A DNA stretch of 64,000 nucleotides, from assembly GCF_021130785.1 (NCBI RefSeq), contig NC_060215.1, positions 118,940,501-119,004,500 on the forward strand, written 5' to 3'. This DNA is from Homalodisca vitripennis (Eukaryota > Arthropoda > Insecta > Hemiptera > Cicadellidae). Under the pieces are notes generated by a model. The model was given only the letters and a program-made list of their open reading frames with translations, was not told the origin of the DNA and did no database searches. A program made the translations under genes and the position numbers. Positions 10,271-21,722 of the stretch are shown here, piece by piece. Position 1 is the stretch's first letter. Each line of letters starts with the position of its first letter.

Positions 10271-13058
10271 CTAAGTACAATTCATTGCCATATGATTGGA
10301 GAAATCTGTTGAAAATCTGTGGGCCCAAATAACAAAACTGATGTCTGCTTGATTCTTTAACAACAAAAGGTACTTGAAGTAAATCATACCTAAATCAGCA
10401 CGTGTAACTCTTTGTATCTGTCTATGTCTACAATTATTTTGGTTTTTATGAACATACATAATAGTTCTGTACTTGTGCAGTTGAGTAAAAGTTAGTATTT
10501 TGTGTTCAGAGAATAAATGACTAACTCTGTCATTACGTCTAACGTTATATACTCTACGCAACGCATGTCTCTGACACATAACAACTGGTTGTATAACAGT
10601 GGGGTATGTCCCTCCATAATGGATTATTCCAAATCTTAATAGGGGTTCAAACCATGTGATGTACAATTGTCTCAATTGGTCATTTCTCAAATAATTTTTA
10701 AAATAATACAATGCATAGTTTACTTTCCTTACTTTTTTTGATAAATAAGCCACATGGTGGCTCCACTTAAGCTGGTAATCAACAAATAAACCTAGATACT
10801 TCACACTCTGAACAAAATCAATAGCCTTACAAGTACAATCATAAATACATTGATGATTGTGACAAAACAAATTAAAAGTACTTTGCAGTTCAGCCCTACT
10901 TTCATCATTATCAAAAAATGCAATACACTTTGACTTAGCAGAATTTATTAATAACTTATTTTGTACAAGCCAGTTTGATATTTTAACTAAATCATTACTT
11001 ATCTTTAGTTTTAGAGATTCCCTATTGTATGCTGAGCAGACAATCGCTGTGTCATCTGCGTAAGCAAATACTTTTGAGCCTAATTGTAAGTTCAGCAAAT
11101 CATTAATATAAATTAAAAACAATACGGGACCAAGAACCCCCCTTGTGCCGTTCCAAACTGCAGCTCTAGCACATTACTTAATGTGTTATTTATTTTTACC
11201 AACTGCTTTCTTCCTGTACAAAAAGACTCCAATCAAGACAGTGCTTTCCCCCCAATTCCATAGGTTTTAAACTTGCTTATCAAAATATTAATGTCCAAAA
11301 CATCAAAAGCTTTTTGAAAATCCAAATAGAATGCTAGTGTGTATTCATTACAATCCTTAGATGCTACTATGCTGTTTATGTGCTTTTCAATTGCCAAATC
11401 AGTACCCCTGCCAGGCAAAAACCCATACTGATTGGATGAAAATAGGGTCAGATTTTCAAAATACAGGAGTAATCTATTCCTAATAATGGTTTCAAAAATT
11501 TTAGCTAAGGTACTAATTACAGATATTGGGCGATACGAGGGCATTTCCACTGGGCCACCTGACTTAAAAATGGGAACTACAGAAGCTATTTTAAACCTGT
11601 CAGGCATTACACCCTGATCTAATGATTTTCTGAAAATATGACATAATATAGGTCCAAAAACATCAATGTTATTCTTCACAACATAAATATCAATTCCGTC
11701 TATGCCGGAACTTTTCTTATTTTTCATTGTTCTAAAAGTGTTTACAATTTCTTCCTCAGAAAAAACAAATTCTCTCAAAAAAATATCACTCTGAACTTGC
11801 TCTTCAAAAAACATATCACTACCAAACTCATTATGCCGCAGATTTGAAATTACATTCGTAAAATATTCATTAAATGCATTTGCTATAGTAAATTCATTAC
11901 CAGTAACCTTAACCTCTATACCTCCTATTATAATGTTGCTTAAAGATACTTTCTTACTTTTTACAATCTTTTTTATCACATTCCAATATTCTTTAGAATT
12001 CCCATTACACTGCTCTACAAGTGAGGAATAATAATTAAGCTTAGCCTGCCTAATTTGTTGTGTAACAAGCTTAGAGAGGTTTTTATATTCCGTGCTTAGT
12101 ACTAAGTTATCTCTATATTTAGCATACTGTCTGAACAGGTGGTTTTTTTGATTAATTAGATTAATAAGCCTATTACTTGCCCACTCATTCCGCCTTCTAT
12201 TCTTACTATTTAGTTTTTTAATGAACAAGAGGCATTGTGACATCTGTTATATATATTATAAAACTCAGTAACACATTCATTTATATCAGATTCATAATTC
12301 AATACAGGTGTCCAGTCAGCCAATATCAGTTGTCTACGCAACATAACTCTGTCTAAAACCTTACAAAATTTTTCCCGTTTTAATATACTGTCTAAATTGG
12401 ACAGAACGACAACTAACCCATAATGATCTGTAATACTTAATGCTACAACGTCTGAACTAAACTTTATATCTTTTTAATTTTTTACTAAAACATGGTAAAG
12501 GCATGATACAGAACCATTTACTATTCTAGTAGGACTATTTACACAACTTTCGAAACCATAGGAAGAAATCAAATTTAAATATTGCATTCCTGAACCAGTA
12601 CCCCTTAAAATGCAAATATTAATATCGCCAATTATTATTGTTGGATTTGCTGAATCACTTAGAATATTTTCAAAATCATTTTTAAATTGATTGTAAGTGT
12701 GTTTACATTGACGGTACATTCCAAACAGTGATACATTAAAAGTTTTACTATTACAGTTTACATTAAAAACAACTTTGACTATCTCAGCTGTGGGTAGGAG
12801 GATGGGGCAGTAGCTGTATTGGAGGTCAGAGTTCATGTAGATAACTACACCACCTGCCTGATTGTCTGGCCTCGGCTGGAACAACATGTTGTAACCATCC
12901 ATCTGATACATGTCCTCTTCACCACTTTTAATCCATACTTCTGTTAGTATTATAATGCAGGTGTTATAGGTGATTGGTAAATTATTTAAATGCAAAATCA
13001 GCTCATCATAGTGTTTTCTCAAGCTGCGAATGTTTTAAACAGAATATTTTAATGCCAT
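10271..13058 (-). pseudogene. LINE ORF2: endonuclease and reverse transcriptase, broken
   Basis: From the probable ATG at 13058 the frame hits TAA at 13037-13035, then continues as NIRSLRKH and the endonuclease domain: TEVWI near 12935, the QPRPDNQAGG motif near 12870, and GDIN near 12630. A second in-frame TAA lies at 12476-12474, and a frame change near 12240 leads into the reverse transcriptase. That domain shows SSGIDGID (about 11700), YRPISVIS (about 11530) and FYLDFQKAFD (about 11320). Another stop lies near 11230. A frame change in the G6 run of the GTAQGG..LGP motif (near 11142) precedes FAYADDTA (near 11060), and the C-terminal region ends at 10271. An intact protein would be about 920 residues. 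All domains are present, so the copy is recent but dead unless some breaks are sequencing errors at homopolymers. Confidence 0.85.
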
Positions 13059-13128
13059 TAAAAACACTGCAATCTACCATTTAAATTCAAAAAAGTTAAA
13101 CAGTGCCACATATACAGTCTTAACACCT

Positions 13129-14088
13129 TTAATCCTTGGAGCTTTCACCACAACCTCCCATACGCTTGCTAACATCATCAACAGAGTACACACGTATTAT
13201 TCGGCCGTTTTCTGATTTCCTTACAAACACCTTGCCCTCCACAGTCCACACAAATTTAAACCCCTTCTCCCTAAGCTTTTTAGCATGATAGAGTAAGTTT
13301 CGATTGTAGGGTGTTAGATGTTCATTAACATAGACATTTGTAGATGGCACAGCCCGAGAAAAATCAGTTGACTTTATGTTTGCTTTTTTACACGATTTCG
13401 AGAAGCTATCCCGCTTTTGTCGATTTGAGAATTGTAGTATAATAGGTTTTGGCCCTTTTTCACGCTTGGTGGGGATTCTATGAACAGCCTTCTGTACATC
13501 CGTTTCAAAGTTAACTGGGACACCAGATAGTGTAGACAATTTCTCCACAATATCAGTCATTGTTTCACAATTCACTTCTGGAACACCCTCAATCTGAACA
13601 TTTTTATTTCTTGTATATTGCTCCAAATTTTCAAGTTGAATCTGACATCTACTAATTTCTTTCCTCAGATTTACATTTTCAAGACTTAAATCAGAATTTG
13701 TTTTTTCCAGACTTTTACATGTATTCAAAACTTCTTTAGTTTGATTTTCATATTCATCAATTTTATTTGAAAAGTACTCTAATGAGCTTTTAAATTCTTC
13801 CATTTGTTTTGCCATGCTTTTTTCATAAAGAGAAAATTGTTGTTTAATTGTTTCTTCCATTTTCAATAAAAATTCATCATGCATTTTAGTTATTACATCT
13901 TTAGAAGCTCTGCCCTTACCTGTACAACCCTTACACTTCCACTCATCCCTTCTTTTCTGTCCCATGCGGTTCCAGGTACTTTCGAGGATGTCAGCACATT
14001 GGAAATGCAATTTCAATTTACACACAGAACAAATTGCATGTTCACATTGGTCTGGGAGTGGGTCATCACATGAGGCACAGTCACTCAT
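13129..14088 (-). CDS. LINE ORF1: PHD-like zinc finger, coiled coil and FP-like domain (319 aa)
   Basis: The first ATG of the frame is at 14088; a longer open frame extends to 14142 but starts with TTG. Residues 4-55 form a C4HC3 PHD-type finger (C4, C7, C20, C23, H28, C31, C52, C55). Residues of about 65-165 are rich in K, E, Q and L with heptad spacing, a likely coiled coil for trimerisation. The remaining part, from about 170 (beginning NVQIEGVPE) to about 310, resembles the nucleic-acid-binding domain shared with baculovirus FP25-like proteins, common in insect LINE ORF1 proteins. The expected role is a nucleic-acid chaperone that packages the LINE RNA. Unlike ORF2 it is uninterrupted. 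It ends about 70 bases before the ORF2 start. Confidence 0.8.
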   Translation of the reverse strand: MSDCASCDDPLPDQCEHAICSVCKLKLHFQCADILESTWNRMGQKRRDEWKCKGCTGKGRASKDVITKMHDEFLLKMEETIKQQFSLYEKSMAKQMEEFKSSLEYFSNKIDEYENQTKEVLNTCKSLEKTNSDLSLENVNLRKEISRCQIQLENLEQYTRNKNVQIEGVPEVNCETMTDIVEKLSTLSGVPVNFETDVQKAVHRIPTKREKGPKPIILQFSNRQKRDSFSKSCKKANIKSTDFSRAVPSTNVYVNEHLTPYNRNLLYHAKKLREKGFKFVWTVEGKVFVRKSENGRIIRVYSVDDVSKRMGGCGESSKD

Positions 14089-14150
14089 ATTGATAAGAAA
14101 GGAGCACCAGATAACAGGTCTGCACTGCACGGCTACCAACAACTAACATG

Positions 14151-15600
14151 GTATTAAATACGTAGATACTTTGTAATATTTTTGCATCGATATTAATACG
14201 TAGATTGTGTGCAACCACACACCCAACTTTATCATATATCTCTACAGATCTAGATGTCTCTGCTTGGTGTTTTCTTATTTTTTTGCATGTTAAGGCCAGT
14301 TGATGGCTGGATTAGTATGTACCTTGAACTGTTATTGAACACAGATAATAAACAAGCCACAGATGACAATGGTTTGTTTAGAAGAATCAATCTCCTTTTG
14401 TTAATAATGGCTGTGATACAGTAACTGATTAGTATTCAAACATGAAAATTCAGTCAAAGAAATTTAGTGAAAATTCTTTAACAGAAACCTTATTTTGTTA
14501 AATGTGCGAATCTTGCCAAAGTTATTGGACGATGTAGCTGTTTGCTAATAATTATAAATTAAGAAGGCAATATTTAATCAACAGTTCTTTATTATTAGTT
14601 TTACAGACTATCGGCTGAATCTTTAGCGGTTGACTGAGTATCTGTTCAGAAACTCAGGTGCTGTATCAATTATCAATTATTTTAGAGACTTTTAGAAACG
14701 TGGTTATTAAAACCAAATACACATTTACTTTAGTACAAAAATAATAGAGAATCCATATGCTTACGGAAAAATTACCACTCTACATCAAAGTAAAAGGTTA
14801 CAATTTATAACTAAGTAACAGTGAATCTTATTTATCTGAAGAAGAAGTTAACTGTCACAAAACCAGATCGAAAATCTCTTTTATTCTTAAAAGAGCACTA
14901 TAAAATCCTCTTTGGTTGGGATTTCAATCAATACTTTAAATACAAATAAAGTTATTGAAATTAAAATCTATAATGGATTTTCGTAGTAATATTCTACCTT
15001 TTATACTTTTACAATACTAAGCTCAACTACAAGACTTGAGACAGGAAGTGGGATGACTGTAGACAAACGTGATGGCTAAGCGTTTACTTAAAGTTGCTAA
15101 AATGTGACCATTTTAATGAGCTCCTTTGTTATAATATTACAGCTGCTGCCTGGCAACTACACCCAGTGCTTAAGCTGTCACTCGGCTTAATCACATAAAA
15201 CTTTATGTCCCGAAACAATAAAATAGTCACTTAATGTATGAGATATTTACATAGGAGCTCTTTGCGAAGTTTCCAAAAGGCATTAAAGAAACTATGTAGC
15301 CTATATTAAATGAGCTGCAAGAGATTATTTTCCATTAACAAACAATTGTATGAGAATAGTGTGATAAGTGGGAGCCTATAACTCTATTTAAAGTTACAGT
15401 CTCTGTATGTTGGTTGACCTTTAAAAATATGTATAACATTTAAACTGTAAAACTTTGATTGGCAACTGTAAAACTTTTCTCAACTTTTGTATATAATACT
15501 ATTTCCCTACTTTTTTCTCTTATTTTATGCTCTGAAAGCCGAAAACTGTCTCTAGAAGATATTGGACATCGTTAGTCGCTCTACCGCTAGATAGCTGCAC
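14151..15600. other. AT-rich intergenic DNA, nothing recognised
   Basis: I see no supported gene. The stretch between the LINE 5' end and the protease relic has no long open frame and no tandem structure. Confidence 0.5.
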
Positions 15601-15653
15601 TGTGTGGACCTGGTCTGCGCCTACTGCTGGGCAATAGAAATATATGACCTTCA

Positions 15654-16699
15654 ATGTGTTGCAGATACAGTGTTATATTTAATAAAGCCGTTTGGTTAGT
15701 TCAGTTATTTCTCGATCTGTCGTGTATTGCTACAATCTTGGGAAGTGACATAGAGCTTGATGTTCAGGACTTGGTTGCAAGTATTAGTTTTGAAATAAAT
15801 AATCTCAGTTCAAACTATCCCTATTTATGCACAGCTCCTTTGGTCAACAAAATTACAGATCTTCTAAATATAATAGAATCTGAACAAAAACTAATCGATC
15901 TGAAAGATAACGATTTGGATTCTCCTTATCTTGATATCGCCGAGTTCAGCCAGATTCGTGATCAAGAGAAACCATTGAAAACGGGAACTTGACTTAAAGT
16001 TTCAAGACGCTGCTGAAAAGGAAAAGGTTAGACTGATTAAGACTACAACTGACTTAAAAACAAACCTTAAAACTACCAAATATGAAAACAAAAATCTGTT
16101 AGTGCTAAATAATTCTCTAGTTCAGGATGTAAAGAATCTAGAAAAGTTAAATGACTCACTCAGTGGGAAAAATGACACATACCAAACCCAAATTAAAGAT
16201 TTAAAATTCAAATTAAACTTATTAAATGAAGAGTTGTATAGAGCTAAGCTAAAAATTAATGATTGTAGTAAAACCAAGTGGATAGACGATGAGATCCTGG
16301 AAAGTTATTTCCACTGTATGTCTCAAAGTCTTGATGACTAAAATGTTTTTTATGCGGCCCTTCTTTAACAAAATTAGTCCGACGCAATCCAAGTGAGTGA
16401 GATCAGAAAGCTTTCCTCATTTTTATATAGTAACTATGTTCTCTTGTGTGTGAGTGACAGTGCTGATCCCACAAGGGAGGATGGGGAATCGCACTGGAGC
16501 TTAATTTGTATTGTCCGAACAAATGATCATGATTATCACTTTGATTAATTTAAAGGCTGAAATACCAGTACTGTACACAAAATTGCGGAACATCTCAAAA
16601 CACCCCCTAAAAATCTGGTTGAAGTGGACTGGATTGCAGTATTACATACGTGTACTGTATTGCGTAGTTTTATATTCTTTACACCAGTTTCAACAATAA
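15654..16699 (+). pseudogene. Decayed coiled-coil plus Ulp1/SENP-type (C48) cysteine protease
   Basis: An N-terminal part (15654-15992) is followed by a frame change near 15980. A coiled-coil stretch (about 16000-16260, repeated K/E/L/N heptads) then leads into KWIDDEILESYF (W codon 16279-16281), which matches the WLND-I--Y substrate-binding start of Ulp1/SENP proteases. TAA at 16339 breaks the frame. Frame 1 is open again from 16378 to 16545 and carries the catalytic-His signature HWSL (His 16492-16494) and YHFD (Asp 16543-16545), where the usual following Ser is a TAA stop. A further frame change leads to LQYY (Gln 16637-16639) and LYC (Cys 16661-16663) at the expected spacing for the oxyanion Gln and nucleophile Cys. 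Intact enzymes cleave SUMO/NEDD8-like modifiers. All four catalytic positions are recognisable, but the reading frame is broken at least three times. Such coiled-coil/Ulp1 genes are often carried by transposons; no TIR was found here. Confidence 0.68.
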
Positions 16700-17143
16700 T
16701 AGACGAATGTTTAATTTTTTTATTTAAAAATGCTGCCTGAGCCAGAATATTGTAACTCAGCTTTGGGTCAATGGAAATATATGGTTTTATACATCACTTA
16801 ACATTAGGAGTATTACTAAAACTAGTATTATTCCAAACCCAAATAAATATTTAGTTGGCCAAATTAGCCCAAGTGCATTTCCAGTATCACTATAAGGTTA
16901 TTTTATTTAACTTCAAAGATTATTTTCTTAGCTTTGAGATTTTTGAGAATAAATTTATTTCATTTTATCGTAATGTAGAAAATCAAAATATTTTGTTTAG
17001 TAACATCAATCATGTAACAGTTTGAAAGCTATAGCTCTTTATTTAGATTTCAGCTTTTGTAATTTTTGACCACCTGTACATTTGAATAAAAAGGTTAATT
17101 TTATGAATAACGGACAGATTTCGAGATATATACTACATATATA

Positions 17144-17509
17144 TTGTTATTATTTTTGTCGATTTCTAGTCAAAATTTACATATGCTTTCTGGCAGGAAC
17201 CAAACCGCATTACCTATAGTGAACCTATTAACCCATGATGTATTTTCAAATTACGTTTTTCCCAAAATTCATCACCAGGGACAACACCTCATATTTCTAC
17301 TCAAAACTCACAACAAAATCTGCCTGTCGCATGACTTTAAGAAAAGATTTCACTTCTCTCTCTTATCTAACTCCAAATGTAATTCTTTGGTAACAATTTA
17401 TTATTGTAAGTTAAGTTATGATGAGATTTTTGGATATATCTTGTCATATTACATATGTATTTGTTTAAAATTGTTATTCACTACTAATTGTGTTATTACT
17501 TGTAGTTAG
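17144..17509 (+). other. Unidentified open frame after the protease relic
   Basis: The 121-codon frame starts at a non-ATG codon. Residues from about 8 to 60 look protein-like. A switch to another frame at about 17287 gives a Q/S/N-rich run (ISTQNSQQNLPV), suggesting a frameshifted linker of the same relic. I do not recognise a family, and the second half is hydrophobic AT-rich noise. Confidence 0.25.
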
Positions 17510-17571
17510 TTAACAATGGTTGCAGTACAAACTATTACACCATCAAATACGCTACGTCTTTCATTAATAGG

Positions 17572-18706
17572 GTAGATTAGCACTCAACTACTACCCTAGT
17601 ACACATGATTAATCACTTGGTACAGGTTTAACGTATCATTTAGTATGTTTTCCATCAATTTGTTAGAGATTAATGTAGATTAGCACTCAACTACTACCCT
17701 AGTACACATGATTAATCACTTGGTACAGGTATAACGTATCATTTAGTATGTTGTCCATCACTTTGTTAGGGATTAATGTAGATTAGCACTCAACTACTAC
17801 CCTAGTACACATGATTAATCACTTGGTACAGGTATAACGTATCATTTAGTATGTTGTCCATCAATTTGTTAGAGATTAATGTAGATTACCACTCAACTAC
17901 TACCCTAGTACACATGATTAATCACTTGGTACAGGTATAACGTATCATTTAGTATGTTTTCCATCAACTTTGTTAGAGATTAATGTAGATTAGCACTCAA
18001 CTACTACCCTAGTACACATGATTAATCACTTGGTACAGGTATAACGTATCATTTAGTATGTTGTCCATCACTTTGTTAGGGATTAATGTAGATTAGCACT
18101 CAACTACTACCCTAGTACACATGATTAATCACTTGGTACAGGTTTAACGTATCATTTAGTATGTTGTCCATCAATTTGTTAGGGATTAATGTAGATTACC
18201 ACTCAACTACTACCCTAGTACACATGATTAATCTCTTGGTACAGGTATAACGTATCATTTAGTATGTTGTCCATCACTTTGTTAGGGATTAATGTAGATT
18301 ACCACTCAACTACTACCCTAGTACACATGATTAATCACTTGGTACAGGTAACGTATCATTTAGTATGTTGTCCATCACTTTGTTAGAGATTAATGTAGAT
18401 TACCACTCAACTACTACCCTAGTACACATGATTAATCACTTGGTACAGGTTTAACGTATCATTTAGTATGTTGTCCATCACTTTGTTAGGGATTAATGTA
18501 GATTAGCACTCAACTACTACCCTAGTACACATGATTAATCACTTGGTACAGGTTTAACGTATCATTTAGTATGTTGTCCATCAATTTGTTAGAGATTAAT
18601 GTAGATTAGCACTCAACTACTACCCTAGTACACATGATTAATCACTTGGTACAGGTATAACGTATCATTTAGTATGTTGTCCATCACTTTGTTAGGGATT
18701 AATGTA
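17572..18706. repeat. Minisatellite, 103-bp unit, 11 copies
   Basis: Units begin GTAGATTA at 17572, 17675, 17778, 17881 and so on to 18706, a span of exactly 11 units. One copy is 104 bp and one has a 3-4 base deletion near 18347. Variation is confined to a handful of positions: TAGC/TACC, GGTTTAAC/GGTATAAC, GTTTTCC/GTTGTCC, CAATTTG/CACTTTG and AGAG/AGGG. Copies are over 95% identical. Neither strand codes. Confidence 0.95.
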
Positions 18707-20650
18707 TAGCAGAGACAAGATAAAAGCTATGTAGATAGATACTTATAGAAAATTTAGAAATTTGCCGTAAAAGTATGCATTGTTAGTAAATTGCTTGAAA
18801 TCATGAAGGCGCAAAAGTTAAAAACTGTTTTTGATAATCCATGGCAGATTTTAAATTTCTTTAAGCAATATTGTTAATTTTAAATCACCCGGTACAGAAA
18901 TCAGATATAGATGAAGTTCAATGTGATATTATCAAATATGGTAAAATAACTCTTTGCTACATGGGAGTTGGAAGTTGTCTTGGCCGCTTTCTATAATAAA
19001 AGCTCCAGATCCATCTATTTGTAACTTTCCTTTTACTAGTTAGCTAATCTGGAATCAGCTATTTTATAATAGTATATGTATTGTTACTTCTGTACCTTAT
19101 TTAGTACTTATTTTGCGTGTACTTTTGTTTACAGTGAATTTGAAACAAAATGTGTTTTGTGTAAGTTTCTGTGTCCACAAAAATGCCTGGTATGTACGTG
19201 TTTGTAGTATAAAAAGAATTTTTCATGGCTATGTAGTTTCAGAAAAAAATCTGGCAATAAAACTAACCTATTCCAAAATGTTGGCTAGTCTAGTGCTAGG
19301 CCTACTTTACGAACATCACTTTAGTATACTTCTTAATGTAGGCCTAAAAAATCTCATATTACGAAGATTAGTATTGATCAATATAGTTAGTCTAAAGCTA
19401 AAGGAAAAGAGAAATGCTTTTTTATTTCGACATTATAAGTATAGTCTATGTATATTACTTCAAGAGGAAACCCAAAACTGGAACAAACGTTTTATCAACA
19501 CAAGGTTTTACAACTAGGAGTGTGTGACAGTGTTTTATCTTTCAGTTATCCCTATTTGAAGAGACCCAAATTCATACGAATTTAAAAAAATAGGTTTAAA
19601 GTGTATACAAAACCAGTAAATGGTTTCCATGTTTGGATCACATTTATACAATAACCTGTTAATAATTCAAAACGTCCAATGCTCATATTTGTATCAAATC
19701 CACAAAAATGCCAACTGACGGAAAGAGAACAAAATGAGGTCATGAATATATAGCCTACTGATGGCTGCCTCGATTTACAAGCACTTCTTCAATTGTGTAA
19801 CAGCAAGCAGTAGAAGAAAAGCGCATTATCACGTAATTCTATTTCCAGACGCATATTACTTGTTATCGCAGTAATGTATCGTGGCTTTTGTATTATTTCC
19901 AGGTAATACATGCACGAGTGTATAACTTGCATTATGTTCCACAAAACCAATAAATACAGTTCTTTTCTAATTATTTTTTCAGATGCAACATGGGGTACGT
20001 ATGGAACCATCGTTTCAAATAGATGAAAAAAACAGCATAAACCTGATATTTTTCCACCTTACAGAATAGTGGCTATTTTAACTATTGTTCTTTGTGCAAA
20101 ATATTTTTGATTCAGAGTAAAGAGTTGGCTTTACAAAATAAAAAATGTAAAGTTCAATCTACAAAATGAATAGTACTTTAATGGTGTAACTTATATACTT
20201 AAATACTACAAAGGACTTATAATAGTGTGTAGACGATTTAAGCTAAGCTTTTACAATTATCTTGCCAACGCAATTGTGACAGTTGTATAGTAACGGATTT
20301 GTATTAAGGAGACAGTTGTTAGTTTTCCTAACTTCTATTTATTGAGCGGAGTGAATAATCAATGTCTATATAAATCAAATATCAAACATTATTAAATCGC
20401 TGTCCAATCTGTTTTAGTACAACTTTGCCAGCCTGCTATAAAGCCATGGTAGAGTATATCAGGCCAAGGTACATCGATAACGTTTCTTGAACACAATTTT
20501 GCAAGCTTACGAAGGTAATATTGGAGACATAAGGAAACCAAATTTGACTTTTCATTGTTTGTTATTATATTTATTCGTTAAATAATAAAAAGAAATAATT
20601 AAAATTTGTCGTACGACATTAGTTCATTTGTGAATATGATTTTACTCAGA
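18707..20650. other. AT-rich intergenic DNA, nothing recognised
   Basis: The + frame at 19113-19517 (134 codons, non-ATG start) lacks motifs and has two GTAGGCCTA-like words within it. I do not support a gene. Confidence 0.5.
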
Positions 20651-20653
20651 GAG

Positions 20654-20839
20654 TGTTTATATTTACAATATATCCAGTAGAGTAGGTTTTAGTTTTTAAT
20701 ATTCAGTAGAAGACTCCTTGTTATCTTTAAAGTAGTTTAGGGCAAACCCCTTTGCCAAAATCAATACTGTTTAGGTTATCCAAGTGATCGTTGTACCTAT
20801 GGTCCGATTTAACCGCCGTCTCTCACCTTACGCAATACA
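20654..20839 (+). repeat. Left LTR of the BEL/Pao remnant
   Basis: It is the partner of the repeat at 21550-21722, beginning TGTTTATA and ending AATACA. No clear primer-binding site follows, which fits the internal deletion. Confidence 0.6.
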
Positions 20840-21063
20840 GGAACAATTGGAATCGACAACATTTGCTTTATGAATTGGGTTTGGACAAGGATACAATCGT
20901 TATAAGGTTTAAAATATTCGCTTAACAAAGACTAATATCTGTAAAGATTCACACTTTAATTTTTCAAGATATTTTTTTATGAATGGACTTTTGTGTGTTT
21001 TCTGGCAAATGGTCCAAAATGCTGGTATTGGTGATGGAGACTATGATTTTGTAAATCATATTA

Positions 21064-21350
21064 AAAACTCGTGTTGCCCCTCTTAAGCGTGTTACACTAC
21101 CAAGACTAGAATTATGTACCGCGCACCTTTTAGCCCAGCTGGTTAGATATTGCGGTGAACAGTTAGGTAAACATTTTACCATTGACTCTCTGTCATTGTG
21201 GTGTGACTCTACTGTAACCCTTTCTTGGTTACAAACTCCCCCTGCCACCTCAAGACTGATGTAGTGGTGAACAGTGTAGCACAAGCACATGAACGCACGC
21301 CATGTCAGCTGTACCAGAGCACCGCGTGACGTGAGCCGACCCGTCCCCTC
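21064..21350 (+). pseudogene. BEL/Pao pol fragment (RNase H-like region)
   Basis: Frame 21064-21261 reads RVAPLKRVTLPRLELCTAHLLA, then LWCDSTVTLSWLQTP, the conserved region following the reverse transcriptase in BEL/Pao pol polyproteins. TAG at 21262 ends it. A frame change then gives VVNSVAQAHERTPCQLYQ, matching the next conserved block. The reverse transcriptase, protease, gag and integrase core are gone. Confidence 0.75.
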
Positions 21351-21549
21351 TATACTGGAGCCCGCACCTCCAGTGCCGTGCCTACTCCAGGCGGAACCCT
21401 GGTCAGCCTTGCGGCCCAGGTGTTTCCACTTCTCAACTAAGCTGCTCTACGGTCCTCTCTCGTTTTAGTGTTGTTTTAAGTAGCTCTTAAGTGTTATTGG
21501 TTTGTTTTGTTGAACTTGTGCGTGATTTCAAGGCGGCCGGGGTTTAATA

Positions 21550-21722
21550 TGTACTATATATATTCAGTAGAGTAGATTTTAGTTTTTAATATTCAGTAGA
21601 AGACCCTTTGTTGTGTTTAAAATAGTTTAGGACCTTACTATCCCAAAATCACTACTAGTGAGCTTATCCAAGTGACCATTGTACCTATCGTCCGACTAAA
21701 CGCCGTCTCTCATTAGTGGACA
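21550..21722 (+). repeat. Right LTR of the BEL/Pao remnant
   Basis: It starts TGTACTATATA after the GC-rich priming tract and ends GGACA. It contains a TATA-like start followed by TTCAGT, plausible as an LTR promoter. Confidence 0.65.

Larger units (their letters stand above)
9622..14150 (-). mobile_element. Near-full-length CR1/Jockey-group LINE (LINE-1 of the window)
   Basis: The element runs right to left: a short 5' UTR, ORF1 (14088-13129), ORF2 (13058-10271), a long AT-rich 3' UTR, and a 3' tail of TTACTGA-type heptamers at 9622-9650. The PHD-like ORF1, the apurinic-type endonuclease and the absence of LTRs place it with CR1/Jockey-type elements. The 5' end near 14150 is set by the last sequence that looks like leader and is approximate. 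A relative lies at 60.2-64 kb. Confidence 0.85.
20654..21722 (+). mobile_element. Internally deleted BEL/Pao LTR retrotransposon
   Basis: Two diverged direct repeats (20654-20839 and 21550-21722) share GTAGAG, TTTTAGTTTTTAATATTCAG and CGCCGTCTCTCA blocks in the same order. Each begins TGT and ends ACA. The GC-rich tract AGGCGGCCGGGG just before the right repeat looks like the 3' priming tract of BEL elements. The 710 bp between the LTRs holds a pol fragment. The LTRs look roughly 75-80% identical by eye, so the insertion is old. Confidence 0.7.

Noticed and set aside
17572..18706. CRISPR-like array
   Set aside because: The units are contiguous 103-bp copies without distinct spacers, in eukaryotic DNA with no cas genes.
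19113..19517. 134-codon + strand open frame
   Set aside because: It has no ATG start, no motif and a composition like the flanking intergenic DNA.
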